NCBI RefSeq assembly: GCF_003148495.1 | Contig: NZ_QGGH01000001.1 | Span: 1,632,347-1,696,346, forward strand | Reading direction: 5' to 3' | Source: Mesorhizobium loti | Lineage (GTDB): Bacteria > Pseudomonadota > Alphaproteobacteria > Rhizobiales > Rhizobiaceae | Length of the DNA: 64,000 bases | In this document: positions 26,770-36,117 of the stretch, piece after piece | Numbering within the stretch: the stretch's first letter is position 1 | Layout of the letters: the number at the start of each line of letters is the position of its first letter | Notes under the pieces: model-generated | Databases searched by the model: none | What the model was told of the DNA's origin: nothing | Seen by the model: the letters and a program-made list of their open reading frames with translations, nothing else | Made by a program: the position numbers and the translations under genes

Positions 26770-27798
26770 ATGAAATTCATCAGGACATTGATGGCTGCCG
26801 CCACGGCGCTCGCCGTCACCGCCTTCGTGGTGCCAACCTTCGCCGCCGACGATCCGGGTCCGGCGGCTTACGCGCAGGCGCTCAAGGGCAAGCGCGTGAT
26901 GCTGGTGCCGCTGGCGATGGGCTTCGACCTGGCGCAGGGCTGGGCGCATTACCTGAAGAAGGAAGTCGAGGCCTGGGGCGGCACGTTCGAGACGCGCGAC
27001 CCGAACTGGGTGGTCGATGCCGGTGCGCAGGCGATCACCGACGCCATCTCGTCGGACACCAGGCCGGACGTGCTGATCATCCATGCACCCGACCTCAACT
27101 CCTATTCCAAGCTGATGAAGAAGGCGCAAGCCGCCGGCACCTATGTCATCCTGGTCGACAATCCCGCCAATTTCCCTGCCGACGCCTTTGTCGGCAGCGA
27201 CTGGGACCGGCTTGGCCAGCTCGAGGCCGAAGCGGCGATCAAGGGCTGCGGCGAAAACTCGTCGAAGAAGATCGGCCTTGTGCAGGGCGACCAGGCGAAT
27301 TCTTCCAGCCTTTACCAGTATGCCGGCATCATGAAGGTGCTGGACAAGCACCCCGACTTCAAGGTCGTGGCCAAGCCGGATTCAAACTGGGATGCGACGA
27401 CCTCGCGCAATGTGACGACGACGATGCTGCAGCAGAATCCGGATATCTGCTCGATCATCGACTTCTGGGATGGTGACGCCACCGGCGCGTCCGCCGCGAT
27501 CCGCGACGCCAAGCTCGACGGCAAGGTGTTCCTGGTCACCACCGGCGGCGGCGAGAAGGCGGCCGATTGCGACAAGCTGCAGGACGGCACCTATGGCGCC
27601 GTGGTGATGACCGATCTTGCCCGCCAGTCGGGTGACATGAACGCCATCATCAAGTTCCTGCTGCAGAGCGGCCAGCCGGCCGGCACCTCGCACACCTACA
27701 TCTACACGCTGGAGAAGGCGACGACCAAGGCCGACCTCAAGCCCGATAGCTGCTGGGACCTGAAGGCGCTGCAGGCCGAAGCGGCGGCGGCAAAGTAA
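26770..27798 (+). CDS. CUT2 sugar ABC transporter substrate-binding protein
   Basis: 342 residues with a Sec signal peptide cleaved after TFA near residue 25. The mature protein has the periplasmic-binding-protein type 1 fold (LVPLAMGFDLAQGWAHYLKKE at the start, VLIIHAPDLNSYSKLMKKAQ, ILVDNPANFPADAFVGSDW). Start at 26770 follows GAGAGGAT. Placed between the two permease genes. Substrate possibly a sugar lactone or related compound, given the propeller hydrolases encoded next to it (inference). Confidence 0.9.
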   Translation: MKFIRTLMAAATALAVTAFVVPTFAADDPGPAAYAQALKGKRVMLVPLAMGFDLAQGWAHYLKKEVEAWGGTFETRDPNWVVDAGAQAITDAISSDTRPDVLIIHAPDLNSYSKLMKKAQAAGTYVILVDNPANFPADAFVGSDWDRLGQLEAEAAIKGCGENSSKKIGLVQGDQANSSSLYQYAGIMKVLDKHPDFKVVAKPDSNWDATTSRNVTTTMLQQNPDICSIIDFWDGDATGASAAIRDAKLDGKVFLVTTGGGEKAADCDKLQDGTYGAVVMTDLARQSGDMNAIIKFLLQSGQPAGTSHTYIYTLEKATTKADLKPDSCWDLKALQAEAAAAK

Positions 27799-27825
27799 GC
27801 CGCACTTTTTCGACTGAAGTATAAG

Positions 27826-27855
27826 CGAGGTGGCCGGAAGGATCCGGTCACCTCG
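27826..27855 (+). promoter_or_regulatory. Intercistronic stem-loop after binding-protein gene
   Basis: CGAGGTGGCCGG (27826-27837) pairs with CCGGTCACCTCG (27844-27855) with one G-T pair and a six-base loop. It lies between the binding-protein stop (27798) and the fusion-permease start (27881). Confidence 0.6.
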
Positions 27856-27880
27856 TTCCCTCATGGAATAGCAGCAGCCG

Positions 27881-30004
27881 ATGTCCTTTCGCGAACGCCT
27901 CCAATCCTGGCGCTACAATCTCGTGCCCGACCATGTCGTCGGCGAGATCCTGACCAAACGCTGGACCGACAACGCCATTCCGTTCCTGGCGCTGGTGGTG
28001 ACATTGGCGACCTTCGGCTCGGTCATCCCCGGCTTCTTCAAGCTCACGGCGCTGCAGGAATCGACCCGCCAGCTCGGCGAGTTCTCCATGGTGGTCACCG
28101 GCATGACGGTGGTGATGCTGGGCGGCGGCATCGACCTGTCGGTCGGCTCGATCTTCGCACTATCCTGCTTCTCCGCCGTCTACGTCTTCTTCATCCTCGA
28201 ACAGTCGATCTGGCTGGCGCTGGCCGCGTCGCTCGCCACCGGCCTCGTCTTCGGCGCCATCAACGGCTACCTCGTCGGCTATCTCAGGTTGCGCGCCTTT
28301 CTCACCACGCTGGTCACCTTCATCTTCGGGCGAGCGCTGTTCGACATCCTGGTCACCACCTATGCCGCCGATGTGCAGCTCTCCGACGCGACTTCCGATG
28401 TGCTGGATTTCATCGGCGACAGCACCTTCTGGGGGCTATCGGTCTCGGTGTGGCTGGCGATCATCCTGGCCATCGTCACCCATATCGCGCTGACGCGCTC
28501 GCGGCCGGGGTGGCACGTGCTGGCGGTTGGCGGCTCCAGGCGCTCGGCCCACAATGCCGGCATCCGCGTGCGCCGCACCGTGTTCATGACCTATGTCTTC
28601 TCCGGCTTCTGCGCCTCGATCGGCGGCTTTCTCATTGCTTGCCGGCTGAGCGGGGCAGGGCCGGGCACCGGCCTCAACCTCGAGATCATGGCGCTGACGG
28701 CGGCGGTGGTCGGCGGTGTCAGCCTTGGCGGCGGACGCGGCTCGGTGATCAAGGGGCTGATGGGCGCCATCATTGTGCTGACCATGACCAATGGGCTGAT
28801 CCGGCTGGGTTACGGCACCGGCACCAACCAGATGGTGCTGGGCATCATGCTGGCGGTGGCGGTGACCATCGACATCCGCTGGCTGAAGAACCGCCACAAG
28901 GTGCTGAACGAGGTCTATGTCGCGCCAGTCTATCTCAAGATGGGCGAGACCCAGTCGGCCGCGCCCGGCTCGGGCACGCCATACGAACTCGACAACAGGC
29001 TGTCGGCCGCAGAGCATATCGGGCTTGGCGAGCTGGAGGGACCGGAAGACGTCATTCTCGACCGCAATGACAATCTCTATTGCGGCACACGCCACGGCGA
29101 GATCGTCCGTTTCTTCGCGCCCGATTATGTCAGGTCGGAAGTGTTTGCCCATATTGGCGGCTTTCCGCTCGGTCTCGCTTTCGACAAATCCGGCAATCTG
29201 ATCAGCTGCGTCGGCGCCATGGGGCTCTATTCGGTCTCGCCGGATCGAGAGGTCAAACGCCTGTCAGCGGAGACATCGCGTTCGTGGACCTCGATCGTCG
29301 ACGATGCGCGTTTGCGTGACCCGAACGACTGCGACATCGCACCGGACGGCCGCATCTATTTCACCGACTCGACCAAGCGCTATGACGCCCATGACTGGGC
29401 ACTGGACTCGATCGAGAACCGCGCCACCGGCAGGCTGCTGGTCTACGACCCGAAGGACGGGTCGACCAGGACGTTGCTCGACGGCTATCGCTACACCAAC
29501 GGTGTGTGCATGGCGCATGACGGCAAGTCGCTGTTCTTCGCCGAAAGCTGGGCCTGCCGGGTGCATCGCTACTGGCTGGAAGGGCCGAAGGCCGGCACCG
29601 CCGAATGCGTCATCCGCGACATGCCGGGCTATCCCGACAACATCAACCGCGCTTCCGACGGCAATTACTGGATGGCGTGGCTCGGCATGCGCACGCCGAG
29701 CTTCGACCTGTCGCTGCGCCATCCCGACATGCGCAAGCGCATGACGCGCCGCCTGCCGCAGGATGAATGGCTGTTCCCCAACATCAACACCGGCGGTGTG
29801 GTGAAGTTCAACGAAAAGGGCGGCATCGTCGAGGCGATGGGCGATCTCACTGGCGGCGCGCACCCGATGGTCACGTCGATGCGCGAGCACAAGGGATATC
29901 TCTTCGTCGGCGGCATCCTCAACAACCGCATCGGCCGCTACAAGATTGCAGGCGCCGACCCGAACTGGACAAGTCCCGCTTCCTACTGGGGGGCAAAGCC
30001 ATGA
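27881..30004 (+). CDS. Fusion: CUT2 ABC permease plus strictosidine-synthase-like propeller
   Basis: 707 residues, about twice the usual permease length. Residues 1-345 are a complete RbsC-type permease (GGGIDLSVGSIFALS, GGVSLGGGRGSVIKG). A ~25-residue linker leads to residues ~370-707, a six-bladed propeller of the strictosidine-synthase-like/APMAP family: LEGPEDVILD, FTDSTKRYD, TGRLLVYDP, FFAESWACRVHRYWL and PGYPDNIN. Such propellers are lactonases or esterases. Because CUT2 permeases normally end in the cytoplasm, the propeller should face the cytoplasm and might act on substrate as it enters. There is no frameshift or internal stop at the junction. Overlaps the next gene by ATGA. Confidence 0.9.
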   Translation: MSFRERLQSWRYNLVPDHVVGEILTKRWTDNAIPFLALVVTLATFGSVIPGFFKLTALQESTRQLGEFSMVVTGMTVVMLGGGIDLSVGSIFALSCFSAVYVFFILEQSIWLALAASLATGLVFGAINGYLVGYLRLRAFLTTLVTFIFGRALFDILVTTYAADVQLSDATSDVLDFIGDSTFWGLSVSVWLAIILAIVTHIALTRSRPGWHVLAVGGSRRSAHNAGIRVRRTVFMTYVFSGFCASIGGFLIACRLSGAGPGTGLNLEIMALTAAVVGGVSLGGGRGSVIKGLMGAIIVLTMTNGLIRLGYGTGTNQMVLGIMLAVAVTIDIRWLKNRHKVLNEVYVAPVYLKMGETQSAAPGSGTPYELDNRLSAAEHIGLGELEGPEDVILDRNDNLYCGTRHGEIVRFFAPDYVRSEVFAHIGGFPLGLAFDKSGNLISCVGAMGLYSVSPDREVKRLSAETSRSWTSIVDDARLRDPNDCDIAPDGRIYFTDSTKRYDAHDWALDSIENRATGRLLVYDPKDGSTRTLLDGYRYTNGVCMAHDGKSLFFAESWACRVHRYWLEGPKAGTAECVIRDMPGYPDNINRASDGNYWMAWLGMRTPSFDLSLRHPDMRKRMTRRLPQDEWLFPNINTGGVVKFNEKGGIVEAMGDLTGGAHPMVTSMREHKGYLFVGGILNNRIGRYKIAGADPNWTSPASYWGAKP

Positions 30005-31056
30005 TCCTCGATCCTGTGCTCGACCTGTTTCGCGGCAAGGCGGTGACCATCCCGCCGCTCGACGGCGCTTTTCGCCCCAATACGCGGCTGGATGATGCGC
30101 CGGCGTTTGCCGAGCTGACCGAGCCCGACAATCTGCTGGTTACCGGTGACAGGCTGCTGGCCTCCAGCGGCAACGCCATCTACTCAGTTGCTGCCGGCGC
30201 GACCCCAACCGTGGTTGAGACCTTTTCGTCGCCCGTCACGGCGCTGGCGCTGTCGCCATTGAGCGAACTGACGGTCGGGTTGGAGAGCGGCAAGCTGTTG
30301 ATCTCCGGCAAGGAGGTTTCGCTGCCGGCCGAGATTCGCTGCATCACCGCGCTTGCCTATGCCGACGATGGCACGCTGTGGCTGGCCAATGGTTCGGCCG
30401 AGCATGCTCCATCGCAATGGGCCGCCGATCTGATGAAGAAGGGTGCTACTGGTTCGCTTTGGAAGCGGGATGCGGCGGGCGGTGATTTCCACAAGGTCGC
30501 CAGCGACATTGCCTTTCCTTATGGGCTGCACTCAGTTGGCAGGGATGTGCTGGTCAGCGAAAGCTGGCGTCACCAGCTCGTCCGCTTCGATGGCGCGACG
30601 GGCAACCGTTCGACGATTCTTGCGCATCTGCCTGGTTATCCCGCGCGGCTGTCGCCGTCCGCCGATGGCGGCGCGTGGCTGACCCTGTTTGCGCCGCGCA
30701 ACCGGCTGATCGAATTCGTGCTGCAGGAAACGCATTACCGGCAGGATATGCTGAGCCAAGTGCCGCCTGCCTACTGGATCGCGCCGGCGCTGGCATCCAG
30801 TCGCAGCTTCCTCGAGCCGCTGCAATGCGGCGGCATCCGCACCATGGGCATCCACAAGCCATGGTCGCCGAGCCGCTCCTACGGGCTAGTGGTCAGGCTC
30901 GACCAGAAGATGCAGCCGCAATTCAGCCTGCACAGCCGCGCCAACGGCACGCGTCACGGCATCTGCGGTGTCGCCGAGAAGGATGGCCTTCTGTTCATCG
31001 CCTCCAGGGGCGGCGACTGCGTGCTGGCCATCGACCTCGCATCGGGAGGTTTCTGA
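30001..31056 (+). CDS. Strictosidine-synthase/SMP-30-like propeller protein
   Basis: 351 residues with no signal peptide, beginning at the ATG overlapping the fusion gene's stop. Blade-like repeats are seen in LTEPDNLLVTGDRLLASSG, IAFPYGLHSVGRDVLVSESW, HQLVRFDGATGN and GYPARLSPSADGGAW, which parallel the propeller half of the fusion protein (PGYPDNIN, ES-W). It is more divergent and may be a second lactonase or a structural partner. Ends in a TGATG overlap with the ATPase gene. Confidence 0.75.
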   Translation: MILDPVLDLFRGKAVTIPPLDGAFRPNTRLDDAPAFAELTEPDNLLVTGDRLLASSGNAIYSVAAGATPTVVETFSSPVTALALSPLSELTVGLESGKLLISGKEVSLPAEIRCITALAYADDGTLWLANGSAEHAPSQWAADLMKKGATGSLWKRDAAGGDFHKVASDIAFPYGLHSVGRDVLVSESWRHQLVRFDGATGNRSTILAHLPGYPARLSPSADGGAWLTLFAPRNRLIEFVLQETHYRQDMLSQVPPAYWIAPALASSRSFLEPLQCGGIRTMGIHKPWSPSRSYGLVVRLDQKMQPQFSLHSRANGTRHGICGVAEKDGLLFIASRGGDCVLAIDLASGGF

Positions 31057-32552
31057 TGGAACCGATCGTCCGTCTGGAGAACGTCACCAAGAACTATCGC
31101 GGCGTGCCCGCGGTGAAGAACGTCAGTTTTGAACTGCGCAAGGGCGAGATCCACGCGCTGCTCGGCGAAAATGGTGCTGGCAAATCGACGCTGACCAAGA
31201 TCATCGCCGGCGTGGTCGACGCCACCTCAGGCAACATGTTCCACAAGGGCCGGGAGATCGCCTACGCCTCGCCGCACGCAGCACTTGAAGCCGGCATCGC
31301 CATGGTATTCCAGGAGACCAGCCTGGTGCCGTCGATGACGGTGGCGCAGAACCTCTATCTCGGCACCGAAAAGTTCCTCAACCGGCTGCGCGGCACCTAC
31401 ATCTCGGCGCAGCAATTCCTGCAGTCGCTGAATTTTCCCGTCGACCCCAACGCCATGGTGGCGACGCTGGGTGCCGCCAAGCGGCAGATGGTCGAGATCG
31501 CGCGCGCCGTCCATCACAATGCCGAGATCATCATCTTCGACGAGCCGACAGCGACACTGACGCCGGAGGAGAAGCGGCATTTCTTCGCGCTGATCCGCCG
31601 GCTGAAGGCGAGCGGCGTGTCGATCGTTTTCATCAGCCACGCGCTGGAAGAAGCGCTCGATATTGCCGACCGCATCACCATCCTGCGCGACGGCGAACTG
31701 GTCATCACCGACGACACATCGGCCTTCGACCGAGACAGGATCGTCGCCGCCATGGTCGGGCGCACACTGTCGGGGCAGATCTACCGGCAGCGCGACGAGG
31801 CCAAGCTGCGCAAGGCGGGCCGGAAGGTGTTGTCGGTGCAGGACATCTCGATGAGCAATGTCGTGCGCAACACGTCCTTCTCGATCTTCGAGGGCCAGAT
31901 CACCGGCGTGTTCGGGCTGATCGGCTCCGGCCGCACCGAGACCTTCAAGATCGTTTCCGGCATCTACAAACGCGATTTTCTGCGCGGTGGCGCCATCGAA
32001 CTGGATGACAGACCAGTGCGCTATCTCGTGCCGAGCGAAGCGGTGGCCGACGGCATCGTCTACGTCACCGAGGACCGCAAGAGCGAGGGCATTTTCGAGA
32101 CGATGGGCATTGCCGAGAACCTGTTCGGCGGACTGCTGGCGGCGGGCCGCGAAAAGGCCCGGTTGATCAATGCGCAGGAGATGCGTGTGCTGTCAGCTGA
32201 ATGGACGAAGACGCTGAACATCAAGGCGATCAACGACAATGCGCGCGTCGTCGAACTGTCCGGCGGCAACCAGCAAAAGGTGGTGATCGGCAAGGGACTG
32301 GTGCAGAAGCCGCGCATCGTCATCTTCGACGAACCGACGCGCGGCGTCGATGTCGGCGCGATCGCCGAGATCCATCAAATCATCAACCGGCTGGCCGATG
32401 AGGGCCTCGCCGTCGTCGTCATCTCGTCCTACCTGCCGGAGATCATGAACCTGTCCGACCGGATTCTTGTCTGTAGGCAAGGGCGTATTGTGGAGGAGTT
32501 TTCGCCGGCGGAGGCGACGGAGGAGAAGATCATGTACGCGGCTGTGCATTAG
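31056..32552 (+). CDS. CUT2 ABC transporter ATP-binding protein, double domain
   Basis: 498 residues with two ABC domains. Domain 1: Walker A GENGAGKST, Walker B IIIFDEP, with the signature reduced to LGAAKRQ. Domain 2: P-loop GLIGSGRTE (degenerate, as usual in this family), signature LSGGNQQKV and Walker B IVIFDEP. RbsA/MglA-type ATPases behave this way. It energises the importer formed by the permease at 25721 and the fusion permease at 27881. Confidence 0.93.
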   Translation: MEPIVRLENVTKNYRGVPAVKNVSFELRKGEIHALLGENGAGKSTLTKIIAGVVDATSGNMFHKGREIAYASPHAALEAGIAMVFQETSLVPSMTVAQNLYLGTEKFLNRLRGTYISAQQFLQSLNFPVDPNAMVATLGAAKRQMVEIARAVHHNAEIIIFDEPTATLTPEEKRHFFALIRRLKASGVSIVFISHALEEALDIADRITILRDGELVITDDTSAFDRDRIVAAMVGRTLSGQIYRQRDEAKLRKAGRKVLSVQDISMSNVVRNTSFSIFEGQITGVFGLIGSGRTETFKIVSGIYKRDFLRGGAIELDDRPVRYLVPSEAVADGIVYVTEDRKSEGIFETMGIAENLFGGLLAAGREKARLINAQEMRVLSAEWTKTLNIKAINDNARVVELSGGNQQKVVIGKGLVQKPRIVIFDEPTRGVDVGAIAEIHQIINRLADEGLAVVVISSYLPEIMNLSDRILVCRQGRIVEEFSPAEATEEKIMYAAVH

Positions 32553-32599
32553 ATTCGGGTGAGGCCGGCCTGCAAATGGCGGTTTCCTGCGCTTCCCCG

Positions 32600-32620
32600 T
32601 TCTACCGCGTCGCGGTAGAA
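32600..32620. promoter_or_regulatory. Perfect palindrome upstream of AhpD-like gene
   Basis: TTCTACCGCG (32600-32609) and CGCGGTAGAA (32611-32620) flank one T. A second small palindrome, GTAC-GAAAA-GTAC, follows in the same region. It lies in a 243-bp gap between the ATPase gene and the AhpD-like gene and could be an operator, a hairpin or part of a dispersed intergenic repeat. Confidence 0.5.
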
Positions 32621-32795
32621 CTGAGCTCACGTACGAAAAGTACGCTCCGCTCCGGTTCTCGGAACCCACCATTTTCGACTCGGCCTGACCCGAATCTCGA
32701 CGCCGGCGCTGGAAAAGTGAATCGGACGAGTGGATTGGCCGCAATTGCTCAAGACCTGATTCAATTCACGCAACGATCCAACGAAGGAAAACGTT

Positions 32796-33203
32796 ATGGC
32801 CACCACAAGACTTCTCAGCGATGCCGAGGTCGAAAAAATCCCCGCCGTGAAGGCCGTCTTCGACGACATCCGTGCGACGCGCAAATCGGATTTCGTCAAC
32901 AATTTCTGGCGCGGGCTGGCCAATGATCCGCCGGCGCTGAAACGGATCTGGGAACAGCTGAAGGTGGTGATGGTCGCTGACAGCGCCATCGATCCGCTGA
33001 CCAAGGAGATGATCTACATCGCGGTGTCGACCGCCAATGGCTGCTCCTACTGCGTCCATTCGCACACAGCGGCAGCGCGGGCGAAAGGCATGACCGATGC
33101 GCAGCATGGCGAGCTGGTGTCGATCATCGGGCTCGCGGGCCAGACCAACCATCTGGTGACGGCGATGCAGATCCCGGTCGATCCGCAATTCGAGGTCAAG
33201 TGA
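32796..33203 (+). CDS. Carboxymuconolactone decarboxylase / AhpD-like family protein
   Basis: 135 residues. The CxxC redox motif and following histidine of AhpD-like proteins are visible as CSYCVHSH, in the helix ending AAARAKG. This family includes alkylhydroperoxidases and decarboxylases; the CxxC with the spaced histidine favours a peroxidase-like redox function. Good ribosome-binding site (GAAGGAAAA). Converges with the amidohydrolase gene 13 bases downstream. Confidence 0.87.
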   Translation: MATTRLLSDAEVEKIPAVKAVFDDIRATRKSDFVNNFWRGLANDPPALKRIWEQLKVVMVADSAIDPLTKEMIYIAVSTANGCSYCVHSHTAAARAKGMTDAQHGELVSIIGLAGQTNHLVTAMQIPVDPQFEVK

Positions 33204-33216
33204 CAGGTTTTAGCCC

Positions 33217-34104
33217 TCACACCGGCCGGTAAACCTTCTCCGCCGTGTTCCAGAAGATATCCGCCTCCGCCGCCGTGCCGTGCTTGGCCACTGCATCGCG
33301 GTGCGCCCTGATCAGCTCGGCGTGGCTGGTCCACAATTTCTCGATCGGGAAGTTCGAGCCGAACATCAGATGGTCAGCGCCCAGGATGTCGATCGCGTTG
33401 TCGACGATATAGGCGATCAGCGCCGGGTCGTTGCGATGGACGAAGGTGCCGAGGCCGGACAGCTTGGCGTAGAAATTGGGCGCTGCCGACAGCGTGCGCA
33501 GGCCCTCCTTCCAGGCTTCGGTGGTCTCCGGCTCCATGCCGGTCAGCATGCCGGCGTGGGTGAGGATGAAGTTGGTCTCCGGGTTTTCACCGACCAGCGT
33601 CAGGCCGTCCTTCATCTGGGCAGGGAAGAGCTGCAGATCGAAGGCCAGGCCATAGTCCTTGAGCCGCGCCACATTGGCGCGTACCTTGGGATCGATGACC
33701 TGGTCGGCCGAGGCGGCGAAGCGGAAGGCCGGCGTCTCGTGCCAGTGCAGCTGCATGCGCACGCCGCGCAGCAGCGGATATTTTTTCAAGCGATCGACTT
33801 GGGGCCTGATATCGTCGACGGTCATGTCGGTGTAGCCGACGATGGCATGCGGCCAGCCGGTCTCGTCAGCGGTCTTCTGCAGGAAGGCGACTTCCTTCTC
33901 GAAATCCTCCTTGGCCCAGTTGGTCTGGACATAGACGGCCTTCTCGACGCCTGCGCCTTTTTGATCGGCCAGAAACTCCTCGATCGGGTAGTCGCGGCGG
34001 ATCGGCTCGTAGGGGCCGAAAATGCGCGGCACCATCGTGCCGACCAGCCAGGGCTGATCCTTTTGGCGCCAGATGTGGAAATGCGCGTCGATTGTTTTTT
34101 GCAT
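33217..34104 (-). CDS. Amidohydrolase-family protein (TIM-barrel, lactonase-like)
   Basis: 295 residues from ATG 34104; a GTG at 34107 is the alternative. The amidohydrolase-2 metal motif HFH is in DAHFHIW near the N terminus, with further histidine motifs QLHWHE, ILTHAG and FGSNFPIE at the C-terminal end. Relatives include 2-pyrone-4,6-dicarboxylate and sugar-acid lactonases. It is the last gene of the molybdenum-hydroxylase operon, overlapping the VWA gene's stop, so it may open or hydrolyse the product of that hydroxylase (inference). Confidence 0.87.
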   Translation of the reverse strand: MQKTIDAHFHIWRQKDQPWLVGTMVPRIFGPYEPIRRDYPIEEFLADQKGAGVEKAVYVQTNWAKEDFEKEVAFLQKTADETGWPHAIVGYTDMTVDDIRPQVDRLKKYPLLRGVRMQLHWHETPAFRFAASADQVIDPKVRANVARLKDYGLAFDLQLFPAQMKDGLTLVGENPETNFILTHAGMLTGMEPETTEAWKEGLRTLSAAPNFYAKLSGLGTFVHRNDPALIAYIVDNAIDILGADHLMFGSNFPIEKLWTSHAELIRAHRDAVAKHGTAAEADIFWNTAEKVYRPV

Positions 34105-35231
34105 CACGAGACCCCTTTCCAGATTGTCGCCGCCGCTGGGGCTGGGCGGGCGAGCGACAGGATGAAATCGGTGAGGCCGGCAAGCGATGAGCCGTCGACG
34201 AGATCGTCGAGGTCAGGCAGGATGGCACGAAGTGCCGCCGTTGCCGGCCGGAAGCGCGGATCGCCGGCCAGCGGCGTCGCCAGCGACAGCCGGAAGGCGC
34301 GGGCGCTCAGCCGACGCATGGCTGTTTCCAACTCGGCATGGTCGCCGCGCTCCAGCGCGTCGGACAGGATGACGATCGCGGCACCGCGCGAGAAGGCGGA
34401 GAAGCGCGGCACCGACAGGAAAGCGAGCAGCGTCGGCCCCATACGGGTGCCGCCGTCCCAGTCGTCGACCTGGGCCGCGGCACGCGCCAACGCCTGGTCG
34501 CGATCGCGGATGCGCAGCGCCGATGTGATGCGGGTCAGCCGCGTACCGAAGGTGAAGATCTCGGCGCGGTCCGCGCCTTGCACGGCGGCATGCGCCAGCT
34601 TGAGATAGTCCGCGGTGTGCAGCTTCATCGAGCCGGAGACGTCGATCAGGATCAGCAGCTTGCGTGGCACGGTCTGGCGGCGGCGCAGCAGCGGCGAGGG
34701 CACATCGCCATCGGCGCTGACGATTTCGCGCAGTGAGCGGCGCAGGTCGAGCTTGCCGCGCGAATGTGTGCGCACGGTGCGGAAGGAGCGGCGGGCGGGC
34801 AGGGCGGATGCCAGCTTGCGGCGGAAGGCGGCAAGGCCATCATCGTCGCGCTGGAAGTCGCGGGTGCTCAACTGTTCGGCGCCGGAAGAGAGTTCGCCGC
34901 CTTCTTGCTGGCTTATCACCTCGATCTGTTCCTGGCTCGCGCCGCCATCATCCTTGATGCGGGTTTCCTCGTCGGCGTCGCCTTCGACCACGGCGGATGT
35001 GTTGCCATAAAAATGGTTCTGGAAATGCGCCTCGAATTCGTCGCGGCGGTCGGGCGGCGGCGCCAGCGTCGCAAGCGCCGCCTCGCGGATGTCAGCCATC
35101 GAGCGCGGCCCGAGCAGTGTCACCGCCTGCATGAAGCCGGAGACCTGCTCGGGTGCTATGGCAAAGCCGTAGCGGCGCAGCAGCCGGCCGAAGCCGAGCA
35201 AGGGCGTGGCCGCGCGAGGCAACGCCCTCAC
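34104..35231 (-). CDS. VWA domain-containing protein, CoxE-like
   Basis: 375 residues from a GTG at 35231 that overlaps the MoxR stop (GTGA). The MIDAS motif of the von Willebrand A domain is DVSGSM near residue 197, with T in GGTRMG and D in ILSDALERGD further on. The N-terminal half is CoxE-type. In carbon monoxide dehydrogenase maturation CoxE works with the AAA+ protein CoxD to build the metal centre; the same role is likely for the Mo hydroxylase here. Confidence 0.9.
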   Translation of the reverse strand: MRALPRAATPLLGFGRLLRRYGFAIAPEQVSGFMQAVTLLGPRSMADIREAALATLAPPPDRRDEFEAHFQNHFYGNTSAVVEGDADEETRIKDDGGASQEQIEVISQQEGGELSSGAEQLSTRDFQRDDDGLAAFRRKLASALPARRSFRTVRTHSRGKLDLRRSLREIVSADGDVPSPLLRRRQTVPRKLLILIDVSGSMKLHTADYLKLAHAAVQGADRAEIFTFGTRLTRITSALRIRDRDQALARAAAQVDDWDGGTRMGPTLLAFLSVPRFSAFSRGAAIVILSDALERGDHAELETAMRRLSARAFRLSLATPLAGDPRFRPATAALRAILPDLDDLVDGSSLAGLTDFILSLARPAPAAATIWKGVS

Positions 35232-36109
35232 GCCAGCGCCTCCTCGACGATCCGGCCAAGCTCCGGCGCGATGTAGGAGAGGTCTTCCTCGTCCTTGATC
35301 AGCACGCCGATGGCGCGGCGGAAGGCTTCCGGCCATGGGCTGCCGCCTTTTTCGAGGATGGTTGCGGCATTGGCCCATTCGACTGCCTCGGCGATACCGG
35401 GCGGCTTGGCCAGCGGCCGGGCGCGGATGGACTGCACGGCTGCCGCCACCGCGCGCGCCGTAGCCTCGGCCACATCGCCGGCGCGCAGCATGATGATGGC
35501 GGCCTCGCGCTCCGCATCGGGATAGCCGATCCAGTGATAGACGCAGCGGCGGCGCAGCGCTTCGGCCAACTCGCGGGTGCGGTTCGAGGTCAGGATGACG
35601 ATCGGCTGTGCCGTGGCGCGGATGGTGCCGCGCTCGGGAATGCTGATCTGGAAGTCGGAGAGGAATTCCAAGAGCAGCGCTTCGAATTCGTGGTCCGAGC
35701 GATCGATCTCGTCGACCAGCAGCACGCGCTGCTCGGGTGCCTTCAGCACCTGCAACAGCGGCCGGGCGATCAGGAAACGGTCGTCATAGATGTCGATTTC
35801 ATGCTCGCCGGCATGGCGGATGGCAAGCAGCTGGCGCTGGTAGTTCCACTCGTAGAGCGCGTGCGCGGCGTCGATGCCTTCATAGCATTGCAACCGCACC
35901 AGATCGCGGCCGAGCAGCTCGGCGATCGCCTTGGCCGCTTCCGTCTTGCCGACGCCCGGTGCGCCTTCGAGCAGCAGCGGCTTGCCCAGCCGGATTGCCA
36001 GGAAGATGGCGGTCGAAAGGCTTTCATCCGCCAGATAGCGTGAGGCGGCAAGGTGCTGCGCCACCGCCTCCGGCGAGGTCGCGACAGTCTCGGCGCTTGG
36101 CAAAGTCAT
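35228..36109 (-). CDS. MoxR-family AAA+ ATPase, CoxD-like
   Basis: 293 residues. Walker A GAPGVGKT near residues 48-55, Walker B LLVDEIDRS, and sensor-1 region ILTSNRTREL are visible. CoxD/MoxR proteins act with the VWA partner in metal-centre assembly. It starts nine bases after the large-subunit C-terminal half gene; the frame is open further upstream but homology begins at ATG 36109. Confidence 0.92.
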   Translation of the reverse strand: MTLPSAETVATSPEAVAQHLAASRYLADESLSTAIFLAIRLGKPLLLEGAPGVGKTEAAKAIAELLGRDLVRLQCYEGIDAAHALYEWNYQRQLLAIRHAGEHEIDIYDDRFLIARPLLQVLKAPEQRVLLVDEIDRSDHEFEALLLEFLSDFQISIPERGTIRATAQPIVILTSNRTRELAEALRRRCVYHWIGYPDAEREAAIIMLRAGDVAEATARAVAAAVQSIRARPLAKPPGIAEAVEWANAATILEKGGSPWPEAFRRAIGVLIKDEEDLSYIAPELGRIVEEALA

Positions 36110-36117
36110 TGCAGCCC

